Shown here: positions 51,364 through 59,223 of the stretch, in pieces
Layout: every line of letters begins with the position of its first letter
Position numbering within the stretch: the stretch's first letter is position 1
Assembly (NCBI RefSeq): GCF_900454495.1
Contig: NZ_UGSI01000001.1
Coordinates: 4,404,501 to 4,468,500, forward strand
Origin: Paenibacillus macerans
GTDB taxonomy: Bacteria > Bacillota > Bacilli > Paenibacillales > Paenibacillaceae
Reading direction: 5' to 3'
DNA: 64,000 nt
Notes under the pieces: model-generated
The model's input: the letters and a program-made list of their open reading frames with translations, nothing else
Database searches by the model: none
Told to the model about the DNA's origin: nothing
Translations under genes and position numbers: made by a program

Positions 51364-52512
51364 CTAACGGCTTTTGGCTTCGGACAACGCACGGAATTGT
51401 ATCAATGGCCCCGCCAATTTATGGGCGTCCAGCACGCATTCGACATGCTCAATCCCGAATTTGCGCTTGAGTTGTTCCTTGCGCAGGGAAATCTCCTCTT
51501 CCGTCTTGACCAGATATTTGTCATAACCAACTTCAACCTTATTGGGAATCAACAGGGCAAAAGGCCGGGACCCGTTTCCGTAGATACGGAGCAGATCCAT
51601 ACAATCCCGGATTTGCTCGTCATCGTCATAACCTGCGATCAAGAGGGCCGCATCCGGCTGGAAGGCCCGTAAATAAGAGACTTTTGTGGAGGCAATGACG
51701 AAATTCTCGTTCGGAAGCAGCGAACCTTGCCCGGCCAGCAGAAAGAAGTCGTTTCCCGCCAGCTCCGCCTCGCGAACGGCGGCGTGGATGTAGTAGGGAT
51801 ATTGCGCCAGGCGGCGCTTGGCGATGAATTTCATAATATCGCCGCCCGGCTGATTGAACAGCGTCGCGGTCGGCTCGGTGATCATGGCTTTTGTCTTTTG
51901 GCCCAGCCGCCGCAATTCGCGAAGCAGGGTCATCTGAGTCGTAAATTTGCCCAAGCAGCCCCTGGTGGCAAAAATGCCGATCTTGCATATGTTCCGGTTA
52001 AAATTCAATATTTTGTGATCGAGAGCAAAGTAGTTTAAATAGACGGAAACCTCATCGTTTGGAGGAATAGCGTATTCTTCATCGAGGCGTTGTTCCAAAG
52101 AAGCGGGAATTTGCGGGTCAACATGGATGTTAATTTGTTTTTCTTTCAGCCAGGCCAGAGTGTCCTGGTCGATAATCTCGTGAACACTAACCACCCGGAT
52201 GTTGTTCTCGTAAGCCGTTTGCACCAGAAGTTTCCAAAGATCCTTCAGATTATACCGGCTGTAAACCCCCTCGTTGTTCCCGAAGGCAGTCCCGGGGTCG
52301 TTCAAAATCAGCGTGCTGACGGAACCAAGGGCCTGTTCCAAATTGTCCGTGATCGGAATACCGTACGGTTTCCCTTCCATGACCTGGCCGACATCTTCAC
52401 CGCGGTGAACAACAAAGTCAATGACGGCCTGGATCGAAAAATCGGTTAAATCCCTAAATCTCACAATGCCTTGCGTAATTTTGTTGTACGGATACAGCGC
52501 AACTTTTTTCAC
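51364..52512 (-). CDS. DUF1611-like P-loop protein, first paralogue
   Basis: The 382-residue protein shares with its downstream neighbour KKVALYPxNKITQGxxRFRD, the GEDxGQVxEG motif, LILNDPGTxFG, and the P-loop ATRGCLGKFT (182-191), followed by TEPTATLFNQPGGDI and LAGQGSLLP. The two may form a heterodimer or act on successive substrates. The start is GTG with AAAAGGAGG 7 nt upstream. It is the first gene of the five-gene cluster, 203 bp after the maltodextrin permease gene. No enzymatic function can be assigned from sequence alone. Confidence 0.8.
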   Translation of the reverse strand: MKKVALYPYNKITQGIVRFRDLTDFSIQAVIDFVVHRGEDVGQVMEGKPYGIPITDNLEQALGSVSTLILNDPGTAFGNNEGVYSRYNLKDLWKLLVQTAYENNIRVVSVHEIIDQDTLAWLKEKQINIHVDPQIPASLEQRLDEEYAIPPNDEVSVYLNYFALDHKILNFNRNICKIGIFATRGCLGKFTTQMTLLRELRRLGQKTKAMITEPTATLFNQPGGDIMKFIAKRRLAQYPYYIHAAVREAELAGNDFFLLAGQGSLLPNENFVIASTKVSYLRAFQPDAALLIAGYDDDEQIRDCMDLLRIYGNGSRPFALLIPNKVEVGYDKYLVKTEEEISLRKEQLKRKFGIEHVECVLDAHKLAGPLIQFRALSEAKSR

Positions 52513-52715
52513 GTTTTTTCCTCCTTTTAATTTAATTTTCTATTGATGTTATTTCATGGATAGTTCACGCTGACTGAGTTTGGCCGATTTCGGGCATGAA
52601 ATTTCATGGATGCAACGCCTTTTATTGGAAAACCCGATACAAAAAAAGGTACAGACGCTCAGAAAAAAACTGAGGCTATACCCAGGTGTCGATATTCGTA
52701 AGAAGATAAACGCCG

Positions 52716-53561
52716 TTACCCTTTGCTGGCGCCCGAAGTCAAGCCGTCGACAAGCAGCCGCTGCAGGAACATAAACAATAATGTGATCGGGAGCGCGATC
52801 AGAACCGCGCCCGCGGCAAACAGCGTGAAATTGCTATTTTGGATGCTGCTTACCATGTCCCACATCCCTACGGCCAGCGTCCAGTTTTCCTTCGTCCGCA
52901 AAACGAGCCGGGCAAAGATAAAATCGACCCAAGGACCGACGAACTGAGTCAACGCGATGTACGTCAGCATTGGCTTGGACAGCGGTAGAATGATGCGTGA
53001 GAAAATGGTAAAATTGCTGGCCCCGTCGATCCGCGCCGCTTCATCCAGCGAGCGGGGAATCGTATCGAGGAATCCTTTGGCGATAAACGTCCCGCCGAGC
53101 GGTGCCCCCGCCGCGTACACGATAATCAATGCAAAATGCGTATCGAGCAGATGCAGCTCCCGCAGCAGCAGATAAATCGCAATCATGCTCATGAATCCCG
53201 GGAACATGCCGAGCACGAGCAGGCCGGACAGCACCGTTTTGCGGCCGCGGAAGCGGAAGCGGGACAGCGCGTAGCTGGTCAGCAATACCAGAAGCACACC
53301 CAGCACCATGGAGCAGGCGGCAATTTTCAACGTGTTCAAATACCAGGTGCCGAACAGATACGTTTTCGAGGTGAAGAGCTCAGCATAATGAACTAATGTA
53401 AATTTTTCCGGAATCAGCGTTTTGCTGTAGAGCGATTTGCCCGGCCGCAACGAGCCGAATACGACCCAGAGCACGGGGTATACCGCGGCGATACACAGCA
53501 GGACAAGCACTAGATAACTGGCGCCAAGCCGAATCCCGTTTCTTATTTTCCGTGTGCTCAT
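52716..53561 (-). CDS. Maltodextrin ABC transporter permease (MalG type)
   Basis: The 281-residue protein has six membrane helices and the EAA loop DEAARIDGASNFTIFSRIILP; it ends with the conserved LTSGASKG typical of MalG/MdxG. It overlaps the malF-like gene by 4 bp (ATGA), so the two subunits are made in equal amounts. With the binding protein and the divergent GH13/GH65 enzymes it belongs to a maltodextrin uptake system. No ATPase is encoded locally. Confidence 0.94.
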   Translation of the reverse strand: MSTRKIRNGIRLGASYLVLVLLCIAAVYPVLWVVFGSLRPGKSLYSKTLIPEKFTLVHYAELFTSKTYLFGTWYLNTLKIAACSMVLGVLLVLLTSYALSRFRFRGRKTVLSGLLVLGMFPGFMSMIAIYLLLRELHLLDTHFALIIVYAAGAPLGGTFIAKGFLDTIPRSLDEAARIDGASNFTIFSRIILPLSKPMLTYIALTQFVGPWVDFIFARLVLRTKENWTLAVGMWDMVSSIQNSNFTLFAAGAVLIALPITLLFMFLQRLLVDGLTSGASKG

Positions 53562-54859
53562 TGGATCATATCCTCCTCTTTAAACGACTTGGTTCTGCGG
53601 TAGTTGTATATCGAGAACGAGGCGATAATGACGAAAATAATGATCCCGATAGCAGAGGCCATGTTGTACTTATTCTGGTTCAGCGTCAGCTTATAGAGCC
53701 AAGTCACGAGCAGGTCGGTTGCCCCGGCGTATTGATAGTCCCCCTTCACCGGATCTCCCCCCGTCAGCAGGAAGATGGCGTTAAAGTTGTTGATGTTTCC
53801 GGCAAACTGCGCGATCAAGGTCGGCGCCGTCGTGAACAGAATCATCGGCAGCGTGACGATCTTGAATTTTTGGAATCCGGTAGCCCCGTCCACCTCGGCT
53901 GCTTCATACAAATCTTTCGGGATGGTGGTCAGCACGCCCAAAATAAGCAGCATGGACACCGGGATCCCTACCCACATGTTGACGACGATAACGGTGACTT
54001 TGGCCCAGAACGGATCGGTCAGCCACGGCAATCCCCCAAGTCCGAAATAACCGAGATACTGATTGATCGGCCCGAACTGGCCGTTAAACATATTTTTCAT
54101 AACAAGCAGCGATATGAGCTGCGGAACCGCATAAGGAAGAATTAAAATCGTTCTCCACACCCCTTTAAAGCGGATGCCCTTCTGATTGATCAGCAAAGCC
54201 ACGAGCAAACCGCCAAAATAGGTGGTTATCGTGGACAATACCGCCCAGATGATCGTCCAGGTCAATACGCCGTAAAAAGTATGGCTCCAGGTTTTAAGGA
54301 CAACCAATTCTTTAAACGTCCCGAATCCGACCCAATCGACAAGCATCGCCGGCGGGATGTGTTTGGGAGCCGAGTAGTTGGTGAACGCAAGCATAACCAT
54401 GAAAATGATCGGCATCACGGTAAAAAATAAAATGCCTGCGGCGGGAATACTTAAAAAGGCGACGGCGAATTTATAATCGAGCACGTACCGAACCGATTGT
54501 TTGAAATTGTTCGGCTTCTTGCCCCGCTCTCTTTCCTGTCCAATGTTACGGGCGTCCTTCACGTTCAATATATAAACAATGATAAAAACCGCCAGAAACA
54601 GCAGCGTAATCAAGCTTTGAATCATAATGAAAATGGAATGGTCCCCGTCCACCCATTTTCCTTTCACGAGCATTCTGGGCACTTCACCGAGCGTAATAAT
54701 CCCCCAAATCGCCGTTCCCAAATTTTTGATCAAATAAGCGAGTCCCAGCGCCTCCACCGCCAAAAATAGCAAGCCCTTGATATATTGGCGGTTATAGAGT
54801 TGCCCAAGTCCCATGCAAACGATCGACAGTACGCTTGCGTTTCTCTTGTGTCGGTCCAT
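53558..54859 (-). CDS. Maltodextrin ABC transporter permease (MalF type)
   Basis: The 433-residue protein has eight membrane helices: an N-terminal pair (about 10-110, beginning with the LSIVCMGLGQLYNRQYIKGLLFL segment found in MdxF proteins) and the six-helix permease core with the EAA loop EAAEVDGATGFQKFKIVTLP. MalF/MdxF-type subunits of Bacillota have this extension. It lies 97 bp after the binding-protein gene, a gap holding a strong hairpin. Confidence 0.94.
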   Translation of the reverse strand: MDRHKRNASVLSIVCMGLGQLYNRQYIKGLLFLAVEALGLAYLIKNLGTAIWGIITLGEVPRMLVKGKWVDGDHSIFIMIQSLITLLFLAVFIIVYILNVKDARNIGQERERGKKPNNFKQSVRYVLDYKFAVAFLSIPAAGILFFTVMPIIFMVMLAFTNYSAPKHIPPAMLVDWVGFGTFKELVVLKTWSHTFYGVLTWTIIWAVLSTITTYFGGLLVALLINQKGIRFKGVWRTILILPYAVPQLISLLVMKNMFNGQFGPINQYLGYFGLGGLPWLTDPFWAKVTVIVVNMWVGIPVSMLLILGVLTTIPKDLYEAAEVDGATGFQKFKIVTLPMILFTTAPTLIAQFAGNINNFNAIFLLTGGDPVKGDYQYAGATDLLVTWLYKLTLNQNKYNMASAIGIIIFVIIASFSIYNYRRTKSFKEEDMIQ

Positions 54860-54883
54860 TAACCTTCCTTCTCCTCTCCTCGA

Positions 54884-54936
54884 GAAACCGCCGGAGCGGT
54901 CCGCCGCCTGTTAAACGGCGGGCCGTTCCGGTTTCA
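54884..54936 (-). terminator. Hairpin between the binding protein and permease genes
   Basis: CCGGAGCGGTCCGCCG pairs with CGGCGGGCCGTTCCGG (14 of 16), extended by GAAACCG/CGGTTTC-type outer bases. No long T run follows on the minus strand, so it probably gives partial termination or protects the upstream mRNA, favouring high expression of the binding protein. Confidence 0.65.
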
Positions 54937-54956
54937 TTGTCCAAAGCATCCCGGAC

Positions 54957-56270
54957 TTATTGGGCCACACCTTTGTTCAAGTCCGTAATTTGAGCAACCG
55001 TTTTTTCCATCGTCGTTTTCGGGTCGGCATTGTTGTTCCAGATTTCCGGGAGCGCCGCGTTCATCGGAGCCCAAACATTAGACATTTCCGGAATGGACGG
55101 CATCGGCTGCGAGTTTTTCGCTTGTTCCGCAAAGACGGACACGTACGGATCGTTTTTGATTTGATCGCTTGCCAGGGCTTCGAGATTCGTCGGAACCGCG
55201 CCTACTTTTTCGTACAGCAGAAGCTGGGCATCCTTCGTGGAAGCAAAATGCGCGAACATCTTAGCCGCGTTCGGATATTGGGTAAACGAATTGACGACCC
55301 ATACCTTCGCTCCGGAGAACGTAATGGCGGTTTTGCCGTCCACCGTCGGGTACAGAGCCACGCCAAGATTGTCGCCAAGCGCCGCTTTGTATCCGGCCAG
55401 TTCCCAAGGACCGTTGATATCCATGGCTATATCGCCTGCAGAAAACAAACTGCGTTTGACGTCCGCGTTGATGTCCCCGCTGTTGATCGGCAAAATTTCT
55501 CTCAGGCTTTGGAATACTTTCAAGCCTTCGATCGCGCCGTCTTTGGCCAATCCGATATCATCCGGGTTCGTGCCGCCCTCGCCGAACAGGTAACCGCCCC
55601 CGCTGGCAATAAACGGATAGTTGAAATACATGTTGCCGGTTTCCCACATGATTGCGAATTTATTTTTTGCCTTGTCCGTAAACGTTTTACCAAAGGCCAG
55701 AACATCTTTGAAATCTTTCGGCGCTTCGGGAACCAGCGACTTGTTATAATACAGCGCCATCGTTTCCGCCGCTCTCGGATAGCCGTAAAGCACGCCGTCA
55801 TAGGTGGCGCCTTGAACCGCAACTTCCGTATTGCTCTGTGCCGTTTCTTCGCCGAACACGTCATTGGCCAATATAAGCCCGGAGGTTGCGGCGTTGCCCA
55901 AATGATCATGCGGTACAATGAGCACGTCGGCGGCCAGCCCGGCGGGTCCGTCCTGCGTCAGTTTACCGATTTGGTCGGTCGGAGCCACTTCCTCGATTTT
56001 TATGTTAACACCGTATTTTTCGGTGAATTGCTTGGCGATTTCCTCCGTGAACGCCAGCTCTTCCTTACTTTCCCAAATGACAAGCTCGGCGCCATCTTCC
56101 GGAACGATTGTATCGGCCGTCACATTTTCGCCAGCGCCCGTATTTCCCGTATTTCCGGTTTGGTTTGGCGGTGCAGCCGTGCCCCCGTTATTGCTTGGTC
56201 CGCAAGCGGTGATGGAGACGGCCAGCGTCAACGCGGCAATCAAAGTCAATATCTTTTTGGACTTCGTCAC
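54957..56270 (-). CDS. Maltodextrin-binding lipoprotein (MalE type)
   Basis: The 437-residue lipoprotein (lipobox ITAC followed by GPSNNGG and a Thr/Gly/Asn linker) has a type 1 solute-binding fold with EDGAELVIWESKEELAFTEEIAKQF at its start and the MalE-like NGPWELAGYKAALGDNLGVALYP region. It would present maltodextrins to the MalF/MalG permeases. The start is GTG with TAGGAGGGG upstream. Two operator-like AACGTTT sites lie 46 and 172 bp upstream, so it should be controlled by the LacI-type regulator at 59224. Confidence 0.94.
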   Translation of the reverse strand: MTKSKKILTLIAALTLAVSITACGPSNNGGTAAPPNQTGNTGNTGAGENVTADTIVPEDGAELVIWESKEELAFTEEIAKQFTEKYGVNIKIEEVAPTDQIGKLTQDGPAGLAADVLIVPHDHLGNAATSGLILANDVFGEETAQSNTEVAVQGATYDGVLYGYPRAAETMALYYNKSLVPEAPKDFKDVLAFGKTFTDKAKNKFAIMWETGNMYFNYPFIASGGGYLFGEGGTNPDDIGLAKDGAIEGLKVFQSLREILPINSGDINADVKRSLFSAGDIAMDINGPWELAGYKAALGDNLGVALYPTVDGKTAITFSGAKVWVVNSFTQYPNAAKMFAHFASTKDAQLLLYEKVGAVPTNLEALASDQIKNDPYVSVFAEQAKNSQPMPSIPEMSNVWAPMNAALPEIWNNNADPKTTMEKTVAQITDLNKGVAQ

Positions 56271-56315
56271 ATTAACCCCTCCTAAAATTTTAGTGGAATA
56301 CCGTCATAAATCTTG

Positions 56316-56329
56316 CGCAAACGTTTTCT
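56316..56329. promoter_or_regulatory. LacI-type operator upstream of the binding-protein gene
   Basis: CGCAAACGTTTTCT matches the GCAAACGTTTGC palindrome with two mismatches, 46 bp before the start codon. Confidence 0.6.
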
Positions 56330-56390
56330 GAAAATGCTGAAATTTTTATGACCCCCTCTTCCCAACTGGTAAATTTCAGATTTTTCCTTT

Positions 56391-56453
56391 TTCGGAAGCG
56401 CTTTATTCAGGGATCATCATACAACAAGGTATAGACTACGCAAAAACGTTTGC
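56391..56453. promoter_or_regulatory. Second LacI-type operator and a cre-like site
   Basis: AAAAACGTTTGC (56442-56453) is operator-like. GGAAGCGCTTTAT (56396-56408) resembles a CcpA cre box. Both lie between the divergent binding-protein and GH13 genes. Confidence 0.45.
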
Positions 56454-56664
56454 ACAGGTCATTTTTAAATGTTAATGCACCAATATCTTTAATTTTCTTT
56501 GTTTTCCTCCCCTTATCACAAAATATCTCTTCAATACTTCTTCTCGATTCCCGATTCCGTACTTGCTCGTACCCGCTTCCCCCTTAAGATCAAAGGTTTG
56601 CTCATTTCACTCAAAGGATTTTTTATCCGCGAATCCGCTTTATTTAAAGCGTTTTATTTCCATC

Positions 56665-56693
56665 TTGTGCAACGGTTTGAACAGTGTTATAAT
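56665..56693 (+). promoter_or_regulatory. Promoter of the GH13 gene with operator in the spacer
   Basis: TTGTGC (56665-56670) and TATAAT (56688-56693) are 17 bp apart. GCAACGGTTTGA (56669-56680), a variant of the LacI-type operator, fills part of the spacer. The transcript would start near 56700 and have a leader of about 180 nt. Confidence 0.7.
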
Positions 56694-56696
56694 CTG

Positions 56697-56811
56697 GGAC
56701 GATGAGACGAATACTACGTCTGTTCCCTCTTTCCATCATTCATAATTCGAAGGCTCTGCTATCGAAAGGTACATCCTCGGCCCTTTTTTCCGGCCCGGAT
56801 GTGCTTTTTTT
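56697..56811 (+). promoter_or_regulatory. Structured leader with terminator-like hairpin before the GH13 gene
   Basis: The leader starts with GGGAC-N4-AGACG-AATACTA-CGTCT-GTTCCC, a nested hairpin (56697-56728). At 56771-56803 ACATCC pairs with GGATGT around CGG/CCG and is followed by GCTTTTTTT, resembling an intrinsic terminator between promoter and gene. Transcription attenuation is possible. Confidence 0.5.
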
Positions 56812-56813
56812 GC

Positions 56814-56876
56814 TTCCGAGGCGGTTTTGTACGAAGCTTGTGCTGACGTAGTGATGCTCACAAAACTTTTAGGAGG
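56814..56876 (+). promoter_or_regulatory. 63-nt conserved leader element before the GH13 gene
   Basis: This is the counterpart of 3734-3796, with the same 63-nt length from TTCCG to AGGAGG. TTTTGTACGAAGCTT and GCTCACAAAACTTTTAGG are the conserved blocks. GTTTTGT pairs with ACAAAAC next to the RBS; at the other locus the pairing is kept with different bases (AAGTTTTG with CAAAACTT). Confidence 0.55.
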
Positions 56877-56882
56877 AATCTT

Positions 56883-58628
56883 ATGCTGCTTGAAGCGATT
56901 TATCATCGTCCGAAACTCAATTGGGCCTATGCTTACGACTACCGTACGCTCCATCTGCGCCTGCGCTCGAAAAAAAACGATCTTACTGAGGTTTATGCTT
57001 TTGTCGGGGATAAATACATGTGGGATCAAAGCAAGGAGCTGCTTCCCTTGTCCCGCATGGCCAGCGACGAGCTGTTCGATTACTGGGAATGCGCCTATCA
57101 GCCGCCGCTGCGCAGAACAAGATACGGCTTTTTGCTGAAATCCGGCGACGAGGAAATCTGGATGACCGAAAGCGAATTTACCCGGGAGCGCCCTGCCGGG
57201 CCGGAACGCTTGTTTGAATTTCCGTTCATTAACCCGATCGATGTGTTTGCCCCTCCGGCTTGGGTGAAAGATGCGGTCTTCTATCAGATCTTCCCGGAAC
57301 GCTTCGCCAACGGCGATCCGAGCATAAGTCCGAAGGGAGTTCTTCCCTGGGGCGGCAAGCCGGAGCGCACCAACTTTTTCGGCGGCGATTTGCAGGGCGT
57401 CATCGATCATCTCGACCATTTGAGCGAGCTTGGAATCACGGGCATATATTTTACGCCGCTGTTTGAAGCGACGACCAACCATAAATACGATACGGCGGAC
57501 TATATGAAAATCGATCCGCACTTCGGCGACATCGCCACGGTCAAGAAGCTCGTAAACGCCTGCCATGAACGGGGAATCCGCGTGCTGTTCGACGCCGTGT
57601 TCAACCATTCGGGCAAAACGTTCGCTCCGTTTGTCGACGTGCTGGAAAAAGGCGAAAAATCCCGCTATAAAGACTGGTTTCACGTCCGCGAATATCCGCT
57701 GCAGGTCAAGGACGGGGTGCCGACCTACGATACGTTCGCTTTTGAGCCGCTGATGCCAAAGCTCAACACGGAGAACCCGGAAGTCAAGGAGTATTTGCTG
57801 AAGGTGGCGGAGTTCTGGATCAAGGAAGTCGGGATCGACGGCTGGCGGCTGGACGTAGCGAACGAAGTGGATCATCACTTTTGGCGCGATTTCCGCAAAA
57901 CGGTCAAAGCCGCGAACCCGGACGCTTACATCCTCGGCGAAATTTGGCATGAATCCTCCGGCTGGCTGCAGGGCGACCAATTCGACGCCGTCATGAACTA
58001 TCCGTTCACCGAAGCCGTGCTTGATTTCGTCGTCCGCGGCACGCTGGATGCCGCCGGATTCGCTCATGCGATCGGCAAGCAGCTGTCCCGTTATCCGCAG
58101 CAGGCAAGCGAGGTCGCCTTCAATCTCCTGGACAGCCACGATACGCCGCGCTTGCTGACGCTTTGCGAAGGCAACAAAGCCAAAATGAAGCTGGCCGCCC
58201 TGTTCCAGTTCACATACGCCGGTACGCCCTGCATTTACTACGGAGACGAGATCGGTCTCGACGGAGCAATGGACCCGGACTCCCGCAAATGCATGGAATG
58301 GGATGCGGACAAACAGGACCGGGAGCTGTTTAAGTTCTACCGCGAGCTGATTGCCGTCCGCAAAGTGCTGGCCCCGCTCCGCACCGGCTCGATCCGGTTC
58401 CTGATTGCCGAGGCGGGCGGCAGCAAGCTGGCTTACGAGCGCAAGCTCGACGGGGAGACGGTGCTCGTGCTGCTCAACAATTACGATGCCGGTCAAACGT
58501 TTGAGGTCAGCGCGGCCGGAGCCTCCTGGGAGGACCGGATGAGCGGGCAAACCTACAAAACGGAGAGCGGAAAGCTGACCGTGAAACTGCCCGCCTACGG
58601 GTACGCGGTGCTTACGGAAAACAAATAG
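56883..58628 (+). CDS. GH13 neopullulanase / cyclomaltodextrinase
   Basis: The 581-residue enzyme has an N-terminal starch-binding-like beta domain (1-120), a GH13 barrel with nucleophile Asp324 (GWRLDVANEVDHH), acid/base Glu353 (LGEIWH) and Asp420 (LLDSHDTPR), and a C-terminal beta domain. The GH13_20 pattern (VFYQIFPERFANGD, ATTNHKYDTADYMKIDPHFG) marks cyclomaltodextrinase, neopullulanase or maltogenic amylase. No signal peptide is present, so it degrades imported maltodextrins in the cytoplasm to maltose and glucose. TTTTAGGAGG precedes the ATG within a conserved leader element. Confidence 0.95.
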   Translation: MLLEAIYHRPKLNWAYAYDYRTLHLRLRSKKNDLTEVYAFVGDKYMWDQSKELLPLSRMASDELFDYWECAYQPPLRRTRYGFLLKSGDEEIWMTESEFTRERPAGPERLFEFPFINPIDVFAPPAWVKDAVFYQIFPERFANGDPSISPKGVLPWGGKPERTNFFGGDLQGVIDHLDHLSELGITGIYFTPLFEATTNHKYDTADYMKIDPHFGDIATVKKLVNACHERGIRVLFDAVFNHSGKTFAPFVDVLEKGEKSRYKDWFHVREYPLQVKDGVPTYDTFAFEPLMPKLNTENPEVKEYLLKVAEFWIKEVGIDGWRLDVANEVDHHFWRDFRKTVKAANPDAYILGEIWHESSGWLQGDQFDAVMNYPFTEAVLDFVVRGTLDAAGFAHAIGKQLSRYPQQASEVAFNLLDSHDTPRLLTLCEGNKAKMKLAALFQFTYAGTPCIYYGDEIGLDGAMDPDSRKCMEWDADKQDRELFKFYRELIAVRKVLAPLRTGSIRFLIAEAGGSKLAYERKLDGETVLVLLNNYDAGQTFEVSAAGASWEDRMSGQTYKTESGKLTVKLPAYGYAVLTENK

Positions 58629-58642
58629 CTGTGCATAAAATT

Positions 58643-58690
58643 GGGGCCGGCTTGTCCTTGGGGATGGGCGGGCCGGCCCCGGCTCGTTTC
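58643..58690 (+). terminator. Hairpin after the GH13 gene
   Basis: GGGGCCGGC pairs with GCCGGCCCC around a 20-nt loop, 14 bp after the stop. Only a short T stretch follows (CTCGTTTCC), so termination may be partial. Confidence 0.6.
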
Positions 58691-58749
58691 CGCCCTCATT
58701 CCGGGCACATGCTCACGCCTTGACCCTCCGTGTAGACTTAGAAGGCAAG

Positions 58750-58965
58750 TAAATAGCGAAATTTTTGGGCGTTATTCGGGTGCTTTTCTAGCCTTCGGGG
58801 GAAATAACGGTAAATTTTGTCCCTATTTCACTCGCCTCCGCGGAAAAAGCTTCTTTTCACCGTGCACGCGCCAAAATAGCGGCATAAAAGGACTCTATTC
58901 TCCGAAGAACCCTTACCACCGCGAAAATAACGCCCTTTTATTCCCTTATTTCCGTCAGCTGAGCA
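58750..58965. repeat. Intergenic repeat-like segment (AAATAGCG/CGCTATTT motifs)
   Basis: The segment contains recurring, oppositely oriented motifs: AAATAGCGAAATTTTTGG, GGGAAATAACGGTAAATTTT, GTCCCTATTTC, CCAAAATAGCGGCATAAAAG, GAAAATAACGCCCTTTTATT. It resembles repeat family A in style, but I cannot align it to another copy in the window. Non-coding. Confidence 0.45.
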
Positions 58966-59014
58966 AAAATCCGGAAGTTGGCAACACTCCGGACAGTATG
59001 AACAGCTCTGCGAG

Positions 59015-59026
59015 TAAAACGTTTGC
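59015..59026. promoter_or_regulatory. LacI-type operator upstream of the regulator gene
   Basis: TAAAACGTTTGC lies 198 bp before the regulator's start. A variant, GCAAACGGTTCC (59197-59208), lies immediately before its RBS, consistent with autoregulation. Confidence 0.55.
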
Positions 59027-59223
59027 GGTTCCCTTTGATCCGAGAAAAAACGCGGCTTCATGGCGAATTTTTTATCTTTTAAACTCTGTATTCTTTTTTC
59101 ACCCAACAAGTTTATATTCTCGCTATTGTAATGGGTAAGCCTTGTCCGCGCTTCTATTTACTTTCCGCTGCGTTTCGATTAATATTACAGTGTAAAGCAA
59201 ACGGTTCCACAGAGGAGGTTTAT

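Noticed and set aside
56736..58550. 604-codon minus-strand frame opposite the GH13 gene
   Set aside because: It is the antisense of a clear GH13 enzyme with all catalytic residues, and it has no recognisable domain or RBS.
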